Shown here: one piece after another, positions 1 to 12,299 of the stretch
Layout of the letters: every line of letters begins with the position of its first letter
Numbering within the stretch: position 1 is the first letter of the stretch
DNA from: Eutypella sp. D-1
Taxonomy: Eukaryota; Ascomycota; Sordariomycetes; Xylariales; Diatrypaceae
DNA length: 64,000 nucleotides
Assembly: GCA_023313575.1 (NCBI GenBank)
Contig: JAJTTP010000014.1
Span: forward strand, 744,001 to 808,000
Direction: 5' to 3'
The notes under the pieces: generated by a model
Seen by the model: only the letters and a program-made list of their open reading frames with translations
What the model was told of the DNA's origin: nothing
Databases searched by the model: none
Translations under genes and position numbers: made by a program

Positions 1-2155
1 ATAACTCCTCCGTAAGGTGGATTAGGTAGGTAGGGTACCAGGGTGAAACACCGTACCCAAAGTAGGGAGCCGTAAAGGGTTGTCGATTTTCAAAATCATT
101 GGGCACCTATCTATCTTTCGCCCCTTGCTGACATATACACCTAGAGAGACCCGCAGGATCAACAACACCATGGAACAGGACTACATATGCGTATACCCAT
201 GACGCCCATATCCTCGCCATGCTTAGACATCAAGGTGTGTATGTGTATCTCGTACATTAACACCGGCGCATCCGGGTCAAAACTTCGTCGAGGAGCTTGG
301 CGTCTGGGCCGTCTGGCTCCTCCTCCCTGTGCCACCTTCAAACCCCCCTTGGAGTGGATATTGTCTAAGGCCCCGAAATTGTTTAGACCGTCGATATGAC
401 TGACTGACTTCCAGTCGATATTTATGATCCCTGGAGGAGGGACATTTTCCATTGCTTCTAGACTAATTGACAAGGCAAGCACCGACAATCGCTGTCGAGA
501 GCCGTGTCCTATCTCTCTCCCGTTATCATTCCTATGCCTTGTCTCCCTGGCACCCGGTAACCCGGTAAATAAGACGTATGCATGCAACTTCCAAGCAATC
601 AGGCTGCATGCACACGGGGAGGGGGGCACAGGGAATAATAAGGGGTGGCGTTTTTTTCTTTCTTTTTTTCCTTATCTGAGATCTTGCTTACCCAACATGG
701 CGGTATGTACCTACGAAGGGCCGGGTTTCCTTTCTAAGGGAAACTTCACATGTTTTTTTTTCCCCTGTTTCCCAATCGTACATGCATTGCATGCCCCTAC
801 CCTTGCCTTCATCGCCTAGCCAGCCTATCTCGTTCTCGCCAAGATGGGATGTGTCACTCTGCGCCGCCGCCGCGCCAAGCAAAGAACGCAAAAAGAAAAT
901 GAAGAAGGGGAAAAAGGGCTTGAGAAGTAGTAGAAGAGAAGGGAAGAAAGATCGATAGATAGATAGAGAAGAGGCGTCAGCGAAAGAAGCCAAGTCCTAA
1001 TTTAAAGCTATCCCTGCTTTTTTTTTCTATTCTGCCATCTAATCTTAGCATGGTGGAAGTTGGATTGGTGCCCAATCCTCTCTATCACCCTTTTTTTTCC
1101 CCCGTAAGCATAATGAATTATAGGTAATTACAATTATAAGAGAGGAGTAAGAACGAGGACTTCTAATTATAATACTTGTTCAAGACCTAGCTGACCCTTG
1201 TCCAGCCCAGGGCCTTGGCCCCCGAGTCAAAATCAACTCTATTTGATGGGTTCCCGGCTACGACGAGTCGTGGGGCCCCCCCGGTAGCTAGACTAAGGTA
1301 CCGACCAGACTGGCGGCATCTTCTAAGGTAACCTTAAAAATAACACTGCGCAAAGATTACCGCGCGTAATTCTCTCTCTCTCTCTCTTTGTCTGTCCCGT
1401 GAAATTGTTAGATTCCGTTTTGTCTAATAAGTAGTTAGTCGGGGAGGGAGGGAAACCCCCTCTCCATCGTTGGCGGCTGTCTCGGCCTGTATCATGGGCG
1501 TAACGTCGACGGGCACGCACGCGGCCTCCCGACCCGGAAGTGAATCAACTTCTTTTTCCTCCCCCCCCCCTACCCCTTGACATCCTGGCATGGGACGTCC
1601 CGGCAGGTTGTCTAGCTCTAGGCCGTGTGGGCTTGATGCCCAGAGAGAGCCAGTGGATCTCTCCTTATCCATGCCGCGCCTCCCCGTGTCATGGGCGGCC
1701 ATTTGCATTCGGCCTAAGCTGTCTGATGTACGAGTCGTCGTCATCGAAAACATGCCCCGTGGGAAGTTTGGGTACACACTCTCTCTTCTCATCAGCTTTT
1801 AGTCCCATTGCACTCGCATAACGCCTTGCGGATGTGGGACTTCTTCTTCTCTTATCAGACGCCACGGCCCGTGATCTCCTTGGCTTTGCTCCCTGAGTCG
1901 AAGCTTTATATAGCTTCCGTATCCCGCCACGCTACCCTGGCCTATGGTCTTGGTGTTTCTCTGTACTTGTTTCTGCTTCAGCTCAGTCGCATAATATCTC
2001 TTTGCTTAGTCCAGCGGGAAATATCGTTTCGACATTCTATTCTTGTTTGCCTGATTTTAACTAGCCACTAGCCACGCTGTTTATCTCCCCGGCAAGAAAC
2101 ATTGTTATCAGCATCATCATCGTTGGCCAGCGCAGAGAGAGAGGGAGACGGCAGC
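1..2155. other. Intergenic region upstream of the first gene
   Basis: I see no supportable gene here. Open frames in this stretch are short, start at poor contexts and match no family I recognise. The stretch holds low-complexity DNA: GATA repeats near 951-966, a CT run near 1372-1388 and ten C in a row at 1561-1570. A TATATA-like element at about 1908-1915 lies some 240 bases upstream of the next start codon and could belong to its promoter, but that is only a guess from position. Confidence 0.5.
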
Positions 2156-3337
2156 ATGACGCTGAAAGCGAAGACCGACCCGGAGAAATGCCAGCACTAT
2201 GCCGGGTTCATGTCACACCTGAACAGGAGACAGTTTGATGCCCTATACTGGACGCTGTTCATCACCGTCATACTCTCCTTATTCATCGCCTCATGGATAT
2301 ACCAGAGGTAAGTCAACCCAATCTTTCTCACGAGCTGTGTACATCTACCCACCCATCCACCCACACACACACCTCTCCTACACGAAGACGGCTGCTGACC
2401 ACGGAGAACAGCACGATGCGGATCCGGGACAAGCCGCCGGTGGACGAAGCGCGGTACCAGAAGCGGCTGCGGACGGCGCTGGCGCTGTGCTCGGGCGTCT
2501 TCCTGACATCGGTCGTATTCATCGTCATCGAGGTGCACGCGCTGCTCGCGCTGCAGTTTTGCGAGGGCGAGAACTGCATGTCCCTCTTCTGGTCCACCTG
2601 GACCATGCTCCAGCTCGGCTCCGTCATCGCGATCCTTGGCATTGTCCTCGCCCTGTGGCATCATATCTACGAAGTCCGGCATCCGTAAGTATTGTCCCCC
2701 CCTCCCCCACTCGGTATTTCGGTGTATTTGCGAAAGAAAGCTGACGAGATGGGGCCATCCGTTCGAATGATTTTAGAATGTGGGCCCTTGCCCTCGGAAC
2801 CCCGGTCCTGGTCGTTGCCGGCTTCGGACACGTGATACAGCACTTCTGCAACCGGTGCTGGAAGCGGGCCAAGGATCGCCGACAGCGGAGCCGCCCCTGC
2901 AGCGGCGCGTGGTCTACCGATGAGAAAGATAGGACTGCTTCTTCAGCGTAAGTACCTCTGTCATCCTTTTTTTCGACCCCCCCCCCCCTCCCCTCCCCCC
3001 AGCCAATCATCTTTAGTAATAGTTTCTACATATGAACGACGCTAACCTACGAATGCCCCCCGCTTTCCTCACGAACAGGGCTACTATCACCCCAGACCAG
3101 GACCAAGTCGAGGACCCGGAACGGGCGGACTCGACGGCCAAGCTACCACCGCAGCTGGAGCCGGGACAGCAGCAGCAGCAGCAGGAGCAGCAGACGTACT
3201 TCTTCGCCATGGACGTGGGCGACGACAAAAGGGTCAGGATGTGGCCCGCCTTCGTGGGGATGTCAGCGGACGGGAAGGCGATCATCCAGCTCACGAAGAC
3301 AACGCCCTACGAGGGTGACGGTTCCCCCCGGCCCTGA
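2156..3337 (+). CDS. Four-helix integral membrane protein, unknown function
   Basis: I do not recognise a named family. Four exons (2156-2307, 2412-2684, 2777-2947, 3079-3337) join into a 284-residue protein, and each junction has a GTAAGT donor, an AG acceptor and an unbroken frame. The ATG at 2156 is the first in the frame that fits the exon. Hydrophobic segments at roughly residues 29-49, 73-96, 109-133 and 144-160 predict four membrane helices, with a short hydrophilic N-terminus. The acidic segment between helices 2 and 3 has two cysteines (about 101 and 106). The C-terminal tail from about 165 is polar and contains a glutamine-rich stretch encoded by CAG repeats near 3166-3190. The third intron carries twelve C in a row. 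The gene is followed convergently by the CHORD gene. Exon structure is well supported; the function is unknown. Confidence 0.8.
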
Positions 3338-5944
3338 GGAGCCATGATGAGAACACGCTTGACTCTTTGTCTGTGCTGTTCATCACGGGGCCAAGAGAGA
3401 GAAAGAGAGACGGGGAGGGAGGCGATGGCTAACTCATACTTTCTGATCTGTTGACGGAGTAAGGTCACGGTTTTGTTTCTTTGGCTTGTCTCCCGCTAGG
3501 AGATCACGAACGATAGAATGATACCCATTGGTAATACGGTGCTCAAAAATTACTTGAGCGACAGGGCAGGGCGGATCTACTTCAGGCAGGCGTTATTTAG
3601 ACTGGAGGAGGATTCTGTCCACAGGACAGTTCACGACGGACATGGGCATCGGCCGTCGACAAGGGAACGGCTGTGGTAGATAAAAATTTACGATACGAGT
3701 AACGAAATTCCTTCCACATAGGTAATAAGAAAATATGATACCGCACGTCTAGCTGGCGACTCGTACACCTGGTGACACAGGATCGATTTCCAGATAACTC
3801 CTTTTAGTGAACTTTTGTGGTGGTGACGGTAGACTATAATTAGGAGCGGTATAGCTTAGCCCCTGAATCGCCCAATAACCTAACGGTCCTCCCGCCTCCG
3901 GCTTCGTCACCATCCGAAATACTGGTGCTTCAATTGTTGAAGGTCCGCTAAACCTTATATTCAAGTACTAAGTAGGTACCTAGGTAGGTAAAGATCGCAA
4001 TTTCCGTGGCTAAGGGTGAAGTAGAGCCGTACCTAGCTACCACCAAGTGCTTGGAGCTCTACAATCTTATTATTTAATTCAGCTGCCGTGGTTGCGTGGT
4101 TTAACCATGTGAGTACGAATAGGTAGACGACCATATTTCTAAAGCATAATACCTGTGTGCATATGCTTCGTTCGGAACCCGAGCAGATCAATAGAATGGA
4201 GTCTGGCGTCGTCTAATCACTCCCAGGAGCGACTGCCATCAGCCAACTTGAAGTCACTCTGCCCATCTTAAAGCTATATAGTAGCGGCCTCCGCTGCCGC
4301 TGACGCATATTGACGCGCCCCCCCCCCCCCCCACTTGCCCCCTTTTCCGCTCTCTCTTCGACTCTTTCCTACCGCATAGGTATACACAAGTTCGACTGAA
4401 TATAGCCCCTCTACCCCTGGATTCTCTTAATCATCAACCTTGTAGATTTGTTTACGCAACAATATGGAGTAACCGGCGTGGTTTTGTGTGGTTCATTCTT
4501 GGGTCACTTCGATCTGAGCTACTTACTTAGTATCTATTCTATCTATCTATCATCTATCTCGTAACCACCGATGACCGCCCTCTGCGCACAAGTCTGATTT
4601 GCCTACCTACCCTACCTACCTAGTGTACTCACAGCGTACTACTTCGCGCGTAACCTTACTGGGAAGATTAGATTGTCCCCATGATAAGAGCACAGAGACA
4701 GAGAGAGAAAGAGAGCCCGACGATCGGGTCTCAGCATGATGTCGTACCAACCGGGCAAAAGCGCAACCAAAAGATGTATAGTAGCGGTTCCACGAACACG
4801 AGTACCATGACGACTTACTTGCGCAAGAATGTCTGTATCTAATGCAAGTCGATCTCTCAGTCCATCAGACCGTCTTTTCTCACACATGCATGATTTAAGA
4901 TAGTAGGGCTGGGCAACTGGGTGGGGGGGGGGGGGGGTATGTGGTGGCTATGAATCCTACGTGACGCAAGCTGCTCATACAAGAAGCCGACGATCCGTAG
5001 AAGACACCAGCCAAGCCGGGCCAAGGAGCGCGTGTCTTTGATGAGACAAAACACTCTTTTGCATAGCTATCTAGGGTTTTCCATCCATGATACGTATCTT
5101 GGGTCTTCGCAGGCGAGTGAGCAATAGGCGATCTAAAACGAATAAAACCTGAAATAGTAAAAGGAGAGGAGGAAGTTCCTTTGTCAGCGTCTAGGTAGTG
5201 GTAGTGGCACAATCAATAGCTTACATTAAACCGTGCACGCAAGGAGCTTGAAGAGCATAGAAGTCTCTACCTACTGTAGCTCTCGTCCCGGGCCATCTCA
5301 CATATACATGCTGATAAGTCAGTCTTACCCCTTCCCTCCCCCCCCCGACCCCGTTCACCGTTAGAAGAAACAACGCCCTACTTCTTGATCGAATTAGCTA
5401 TTTGGTGCTTCAGGCATCTAGGCAGCAACGACTATCCTTTTTTCCCTTTCCTTTCCTTCCTTGGCAACCCCCCATCCCCCTTACCGCCAAGAGATCGTGA
5501 TCGACGGTATCCGATCGCCAAGCCAATGTCAAGAAAATAAGAAAGATGAGGAACCAAGACAACCTAAGCTTTTTTTATTTTATTTTTTTCATTCGCTTTT
5601 GCTTTCGGTTACTTTCATAATGCTTGTTTTGTCCAACCTGCCCCATCATAGATTGGCAAGTTTCCCCCAGCACCGCCACCCCCGGCCCCCCTCCCGATGA
5701 GATATGACCGTCAAGGGACACAACAGACCCCGAAAACCGCATGCTCAGAAACCTTTTAACTCCAGTGGAGGCGCGGAAGACGGCGATCCCGGTGGGGGAT
5801 GTACTCAAGGCGTTTGGGCATCTCACATGATGCTATCCTGCCAAGGACATTTCTTTGCCGCATGGATTTTACCACCAGCCCGCCCCTCGCCCCCCTTCCA
5901 TATGCGATTGACCAAACAAATAGCACTCCAACCTCCATCACCCC
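3338..5944. other. Intergenic region, gene-poor
   Basis: This spacer lies between the convergent 3' ends of the membrane-protein and CHORD genes. I find no supportable gene. It holds a C15 run at 4318-4332, a G15 run at 4923-4937, a C9 run near 5338-5346, and CTAT/CTAC tetranucleotide repeats near 4535-4560 and 4600-4620. Short open frames here read through these runs and show no domain. Confidence 0.5.
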
Positions 5945-7066
5945 TTATACCCGACCAGCGCGACCGACCTGTATCCTCTCTCCCGTGACGCGGTCGTCGC
6001 TGCGGAGGACGGGCCAGCTCTCGCCGTCGGCCTTATGCAGGGTGACCTCAAGCTTGGTGCCGAGGATCTTGTAGGAGCACTTGTCCGGGTCGACGCGGCC
6101 GAACAGGGGCACGTCGGCCTTGTAGCGCTTGGGCTGGGGGTCGGTGGTGGGCAGGTCGACGGCGACGGTCTGGACGCGGAACTCGACGGTGGCGCGCGCG
6201 CCGTCGATCTTCTTTAGGAAGAAGGACGCCGTCACGGCCGACGGCGTCTGGTAGAAATCCGTGCGCACGGTCTCGAGCAGCTCCTCGCCGTCCGCGGAGG
6301 TGGCTACGGCAGGCCCCGACGTGGAGGAGGACGCCTTCTTGCCGGACCCGATGAACAGGTGCCGCGGCGAGGTCTTGCACCCCTGGATCTTCATGAATTG
6401 GTCGAATTCCAACACGCGCGGCTTGCAACAGCTGTAGCCCTTGCTGCCCTCGTGAAAGATGGGGGCGCCCGGGTGGTGGACGCACTTCTCATCGTCGGAC
6501 CGCGCCTCGCCCCTTTTGTAGGTGGCGCCGCAGGTCTTCCGCCGGCAGGTCTTGCCGTCGGGGATCTCGAGGGAAGGGTCATCGTTCTCGCTCTCAGGTG
6601 GGGGAGGCGGCGGGGTAGGCGCGGACTGTGCAGTGATGGGGGCGCGTGTGGGTACTTCGGTGAGCTTGGAGGCGAGTGCCTGCTGAGCGGGCGTCAGGTC
6701 GGCGTCAGACGGAACGGGCTTCTGTTCGATTTTTGGGGGCAGATCGGTGGTGCTATGCTTCCCCTCGGTGCAAGGCTTGATCTCGAGGAATTCGTCGAAG
6801 GTAAGGACCCGGGGTTTGCAGCATTTCCAGCCTGTTATGCAGCCACGAAGACTAAAGTTAGGTTACAGCTGTTTTAAGTAGTAGGATAGTCCTTATACAA
6901 GATACAAGGATGTAAGACCCGGCTCTTCTTTTTTTCATTTCTTTTTTTAATGAGACTCACCTTTCTGACCCTCGTGGAAAACCGGGGGTCCAGGATGATA
7001 GTTGCAGACCTCATCCGGGTCCGTGTACATCTTCCCGCAACCCTGATGGACACATTTCTGGGCCAT
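5945..7066 (-). CDS. CHORD and CS domain co-chaperone (RAR1/CHORDC1-like)
   Basis: The predicted 330-residue protein has two zinc-binding CHORD modules followed by a p23-like CS domain. This is the architecture of animal CHORDC1/Morgana, and RAR1 in plants has the CHORD modules. These proteins bind the HSP90 N-terminal domain with SGT1 and act as cytosolic co-chaperones. CHORD1 spans about residues 5-67, with the HPGPPVFHEG and WKCCKPR motifs. CHORD2 spans about 130-192, with the matching HHPGAPIFHEG and YSCCKPR motifs. A proline-rich linker separates them. The CS domain follows at about 225-310. Two exons are read, 6961-7066 and 5945-6831; the intron has a GTGAGT donor and the splice completes the GWKCC motif. 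The start is the first ATG, four codons before the first CHORD cysteine. Domain identity is near certain; the HSP90 role is inferred from the family. Confidence 0.95.
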
Positions 7067-8231
7067 GTTGGGTACTCAGACTTTTAGTTAACGGTTAGAG
7101 GTGGTTGTCCTCCTAATCTTGATATCCTAATCTTGATACAACCTTGGCGATCTCACTAACGAAAGTAAATGGTAAATAAAATGGAATAAGGAAATAAGGA
7201 AACCAGTCCGGCTTGAATGTTGTAAATTCGAGGGGAACCACTAAGAACAGAGATGGTTTTTTTTTTTTAATATATAACTACTCTTCGGCACCTTCCAAGC
7301 ACCTTCGAATAGGACTTCTCGAGCTTGTTCAAGGTACTTAGGTATGTGTGTGTAAGTTCAGTTAGTTATATGTTTTCCTGGGTCGCTTTAAATTCTTAAC
7401 TACCAAACTACCACCTGGGGTTTAATGTAATATAATTATTCTGCCGAAGAGCTCTCTCTCTCTCCCTTGGAATTCATGGAAAGTGGTAGAGGCTTGTAGA
7501 TTTACTGGATTGCTCTGGAGGGGCAAGCTTGGGAGGGTCCGGGGATCTCACCGCTTGCCCAGTTAGGGCAAATCCATCAAAGATATGAGGTAAGCGTGCA
7601 TGCTTTTACAAGGGCCCAGATCCCTGCACGGCCGCTAAGGTCTTGGTCTAGCCGTATAGGGTAGCATTTCGTTGGTTCCTTGAAAAGGTTCTAGAACCCC
7701 TCCACGGAAGTCACATTGGAAAGCTGTCCTTGCTCTTCGAAGGTTCCTATGTAGGTACCATCCATGGATAATAACAAGCATTACGAGAAGAGCGCAATAA
7801 ATATTCCAGGATTCTTGATTGCCATATATCGAACACCAAAACCCCAGCCACTTTGTTTATTTGATACTTTCAGTTCATTGCTTTCGTCAGCCTCAACAGA
7901 TTCAGCGAATCAGCCCTCATCCACCCTTCTCAGCTCCTCTCTGGCAAGGTCCGCTATTAGTTGATTTCCTATTATGTCTCTCACCCCACTCAGCCCTATG
8001 TAACATATAACAGCACACAGTACATACCTAGTACTCCTCGAACTACATAACCGCACGAGCTGTTGGGCGGTTAACAATCATACGATACAGGATATACCGT
8101 CTGGCATTCAGTGGACAAGTTTGCCCAAAAGAACAGATCTTCAACAGCTCTGTGCCCTTTCTCTTCGAAATAGAACTTCTGTCGACATTTACTTTGGCTT
8201 AAATACTTGTCACAAATCTGAACCCCCTATT
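7067..8231. other. Divergent promoter region
   Basis: This stretch lies between the start codons of the CHORD gene (leftward) and the glutaredoxin-like gene (rightward), so it should contain both promoters. I see a CT repeat near 7450-7465 and a run of ten T near 7258-7268, but no element that I can name. Two short overlapping open frames at 7764-8010 show no domain. Confidence 0.5.
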
Positions 8232-8664
8232 ATGCGGCTCACGGCCAGGCTATTGCAGCACGCCTGCAGAATAACCCTCTTCACACGTGAGAACTGCGGC
8301 CTGTGCACGCAGGCCAGATCCGTCCTGTCAGACGTCTGGGACGCAAGGCCCTTCGACTTCCGGGAGGTCGACATCATCAAGTCAGAGTCGAAGAAGCCCC
8401 GGTGGCGGGACCTCTACGAATTCGACGTGCCTGTGGTAAGGTTACCAGCGCCTATTGATCTTCCCGGGGGTTTCCAGAGACAAAAGAATAAATGACCTTC
8501 AACATGGACCGCATAAGTACTAAACGTCCTCGTGATAGATACACATCAGCAAGTCTTCCGCGCCTGAGGAACAGCCCCAGATGGCTTCCCAGGCTGTCAA
8601 GCTCATGCATCGGTTCTCGAAAGACCAAGTCATGAGCAAGATGGACGACGTCGAGAAGGCATGA
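8232..8664 (+). CDS. Glutaredoxin-like (DUF836) small thiol protein
   Basis: The product is a 109-residue thioredoxin-fold protein of the glutaredoxin-like DUF836 family, to which yeast YDR286C belongs. After a basic N-terminus it has a beta strand (RITLFTR) and a CGLC redox motif at residues 22-25, then the conserved FDVPV/IHI segment holding the cis-proline. Two exons are read, 8232-8435 and 8539-8664. The intron has a GTAAGG donor, a TACTAAAC branch site at 8518-8525 and a TAG acceptor, and splicing gives FDVPV followed by IHISK as expected. The ATG at 8232 was preferred because the upstream frame has no ATG. The basic N-terminus could be mitochondrial, as is common in this family, but that is inference. 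The gene converges with the aldolase gene, with only about 190 bases between stop codons. Confidence 0.88.
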
Positions 8665-8856
8665 CATAGCATAACTTCCTTAGTTCCACCCTGATCTGGA
8701 TGCGCCAACAGCAAGTCATCAAAAATGGTCCATCGTGGATATTTCTGTAGATATGATCTATATGAACATATATATATACATGCATGTATATATACTACCA
8801 ATGAACTTTCGGGGAAAATGTACCAGTACCCCGCATCACGCTGCATTCCCCCGTCC

Positions 8857-10044
8857 TCAAGATGCGCCGTAACCCGGCTTGGTCTGGGGCGCGCCGGTGC
8901 CCTTCGCGGCGCCGACGGTCCTCGCGAGGCTGACCTGGAGGAGCGTGGCGTCGAGGGCGACACTGATCATATCGAAGCCCTTGTCAGCGTACTCGCGGGC
9001 CTGCTCGGCGCTAGTGGCGAAGAAGCCGGCCTTCTTACCGGCCTTCTTGGTAGCGGCGAGGATGCGGTCGATAGCCTGGACAAGCTCGGGCTCCATGACG
9101 CCATCGAGGATGGGGCGGCCGATGTTGTTGCCGAGGTCGAAGGGTCCTATCAGTAGTACGTCGACGCCCGGCACCGCGGCGATCGCGTCGACCGCCTCCA
9201 GCGCCTCCCGCGTCTCGATCTGCACCATCGTCAGCAGCGACGCGTTCGCCTCCTGCAGGTACTCCGTCATGCTCGGCACCACCGTCGAGTCCCCCGGCCC
9301 CGCGAACCGCTCCATCGCGTACGGTGACCCGAAGCCCCGCTTTCCCTGCGGCGGGAACTTCGCCGCTTCTACTACCTTCTGCGCCTCCTCTACCGTCCGG
9401 ATCAGCGGAACCAGCACCTGCTGCTTGTTAGAATTCCCGTCCTATTCCAACCCCCCCCCCCCCTTTTATCATGCCTCAGATTGGCTGCAGACGGGTCTTT
9501 CTTTCTCTCTTATTTTTCCTCGGGTTACACTTACACCATGGGCGCCGCAATCGAGCGCGCCTGGGAGAAGATAGGTGTTAGCAGGTGTGCGCGGTGCTTT
9601 CTACTTGGCCCCCCCTTTCCTGCCCGCTAGATCGGAGACTGCAACACTCACGCTTGATCATCCAGCCCTGCATATCGGGTATCCGGACGAGGGGGCTAAC
9701 GCCGCAGGCCGCGATGGTGGGCACGGCCTCGTGCATCGAGGCATCTATGATATGCAATCCGTAGACCGTCAGCTCTCCGCCTCTCTCTTCTTTCTTCTGC
9801 CTGTCTGTCCTTCCACTCTCGTACTTCCGGGGGGGGGGGGGGGGGGGATAAGAGTCTATCCCAACTGGAGGCGGGCGCGTTTACCGTCTAGATTCCCGTG
9901 CTCGCAGTCCACCATGACCCAGTCGATACCCGGGGTGCGGGCCAACGTCCGCGAGACGTTGGCTCCCGGCAGGCACTGCCAGAGCCCCATGCTGGCGCCC
10001 TCGGCGCGGTCGAACGCCTTCTTCAGCACGCACTTGGACTGCAT
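8857..10044 (-). CDS. HpcH/HpaI-type class II aldolase
   Basis: The protein (279 residues) belongs to the HpcH/HpaI aldolase/citrate lyase family, metal-dependent pyruvate aldolases such as 4-hydroxy-2-oxoheptanedioate aldolase. Four exons are read: 9885-10044, 9652-9744, a 26-base exon at 9535-9560, and 8857-9417. All junctions keep frame and rebuild the family core: the DCEHGN motif (likely catalytic His49), RIPDMQGWMIKRALD, GAHGVLVPL, the VQIET motif with a metal-ligand glutamate, and LLIGPFDLGNN with the partner aspartate. The ATG at 10044 gives an N-terminus like other fungal members. The open frame continues upstream to about 10278 without an ATG-initiated family match. Intron 1 contains a 19-base G run on the plus strand, and the last intron contains C13. 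The substrate in this fungus is unknown. Confidence 0.92.
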
Positions 10045-12299
10045 CGTGGAGGTGGAGTGGTGGCGTATTCTCTGTGCCTGTTCTGGTGGTAGGAGGATTC
10101 TCGAATATAACCTGCTGCTGCTGCTGTGATGTCGTGGAATATCGATCAAGCCACTGAAGTAGAGCGGGGCGTTTAGGAGTCCTGTTGTTCTGAAGAGCCC
10201 TGATACACTCTGGTGGTGGTGGTGGTGGTGGTGGTGATTACCTAGTCGTGAAGCGCACCGGAAAAGGGGCAGCGACATCCGAAAAGCCTATCGTAAAAAG
10301 ATATATAAGTGTATGGGTGTTGTAGGTGGGTTGGGCTTAGTATTCGGCAATGCAGTTCCGCTCTGGTCGTATGATACATACCCCAATACGTAATGAGGGC
10401 GTGAGACCGAGGTTATTTGAATACTACTTCGTATGGGGTGGCAGATCGATAGATGTCTACTTAGTAAGTAAGTGGCCCCGGTCTGTCTCTCTCCAACATG
10501 AGGGCCTCAATCCCACCTATGGAGTATTTACATATCAGGAAGTGCAGGCGCGCGGGCGATAAACCCAGCGCTCGGAGTATCTTAGCCCGGGCACGATTCT
10601 ACTATCTATCTATCTACCTTGCGCAAACCAAGCGGTGGATTATTATTACCACATGATATCGATGGAGAACTACAAGAAAGAGGGTTAATACAATGGAGAA
10701 AGAAGACTCCGTTCGCGGACCCCCGGATGCGCCCCCTCTCCACTCTCCCCCGCGCGGGGTCCCCGACGGCTCGCTTGTTGGTAGGTAGGTAGGTAGGTAG
10801 TGCAGTGGACTCTCCTCCCTTATGCCGGCGCGAAGCGATATCTCCACGCCCCCCCCTCCCCTGTCTTGGCGGCGCGGGTTTTTTCCCCCCCCTAACGCAC
10901 GCCCTTCGGCTGACTACGAGCGAATCGTCAAACGGCTTAAAACTCATTGCCTTCTTCTTCCTTAGGTAGGTAAAGAAAAAAGTCGTGAACCGCCTAGTGT
11001 GGGGTTAAAGGGGGTAAATCTTATCGGACTTCGTCCATGACAAAAGATATCACCTGGGGGTTTTTTACTTCGTTGCTTCTAGGTAAAATATAACTAGCAA
11101 TAGTTGTTGTATGTTCTTTAGGCTGGTTCTATTTCAAACGTAGGTCAAAAGTCACTGAATTAATGAATAAGCTAGCCTGCTACGTCTTTCCTAGCTTTTG
11201 GATGAGTGGACACTGGTTTGTAAGTTCTTTATAGATACTTCTATCTATTCTCTTATATCTAAAAGCGGAGTCGAGTGGCCGATATCATGATCTTATTCGA
11301 ATGAACCGGCGGCTGCAACAAGTACTTCATGGAGTGGATGGATTGATTTAATTGAATGCAATTCTTCGGTCACTTCATATATTGCTAAGCGCGCTTGTAT
11401 CTACTAAACCGGGCCCCCGGATCATATACCCCGACAGTTCAAAATTTTCGGTTCGTCACCGCGATTGAGCCCGTTGGCCTCTCAACCAGGCGGGGCCAGG
11501 GAGGATACACTTAGTTCAGTCCTGGCCTCGTCTGAAGTTCAATTGCATTTGATTTAGCCGCCCCCCTCCTCCCCGGCCCCTCTCCTCTTATAAAGCCCTC
11601 CGGGCTCATGGTATGCGCGGAAGGGACGATATGTGGTACATAATGCTCGCTACAAACAGTAAATTGATATATACATTATATTCTTCGTGCTGGGCAGTAC
11701 ATTATGCTGCATGGTAACCAGCAAGATTAGGCGGAACATGTGGACGTGTGTCCTTAACCCAGCGAGAGCCACCTCTCGGCTAAAACCAAGTCCCTTATTC
11801 TTCTCAGAACAAGCCTGGAGAGGGCCGTGCCGTCTCAATAGGACCGTGGTCATCTGGGACCACGGTGACCAAGAGGCTGGTCGGCGCCTGCCTTCCGTCT
11901 CGGAGCCGGTCGGAGAGACTGCGGTCCCCCAGACGATGCTCAGGATTATGAAGGCGTTCAGGTGATTTGCCCGCTCTTGTCGGTCTCGTATGGCCGAGCC
12001 TGGCAGATCCCCTTCATGCTACAGTCTTTCCGGCCTCGCCCCTCAAGCCAGCCACGGCGTACCCGTGGTCGAACGCAGTCGCAGCCGGATCTCCAAGGAC
12101 TTTTAGGTAGCTCGTGGGTGGCGTCAACGGCAAGCTCGTCGTGCGGATTGAAGCCTTACAGGGTTGGGCGTAGTAAATCCCCCAAACCAGTATGCCATTT
12201 TTTCTGAGACGGCGACTCCTTCGGGTCTATATGGCGTGGGCGTAGAGGCGGAACTGGGGGCGTATGTTTTAAAGTAATAATGGGGCTCCCCCTACTGAT
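10045..12299. other. Intergenic region with short tandem repeats
   Basis: No supportable gene. A run of eight TGG triplets at about 10211-10236 would encode a His tract if the aldolase frame were extended upstream, but I read it as promoter DNA. A GTAG tetranucleotide repeat lies at 10781-10800. Open frames at 11650-12207 are short, on both strands, and match nothing I recognise; part of this may be the 3' untranslated region of the regulator gene that ends at 12300. Confidence 0.5.

Noticed and set aside
159..993. Several overlapping open frames on both strands
   Set aside because: They are short, lack domains, contain low-complexity runs and show no splice-supported continuation.
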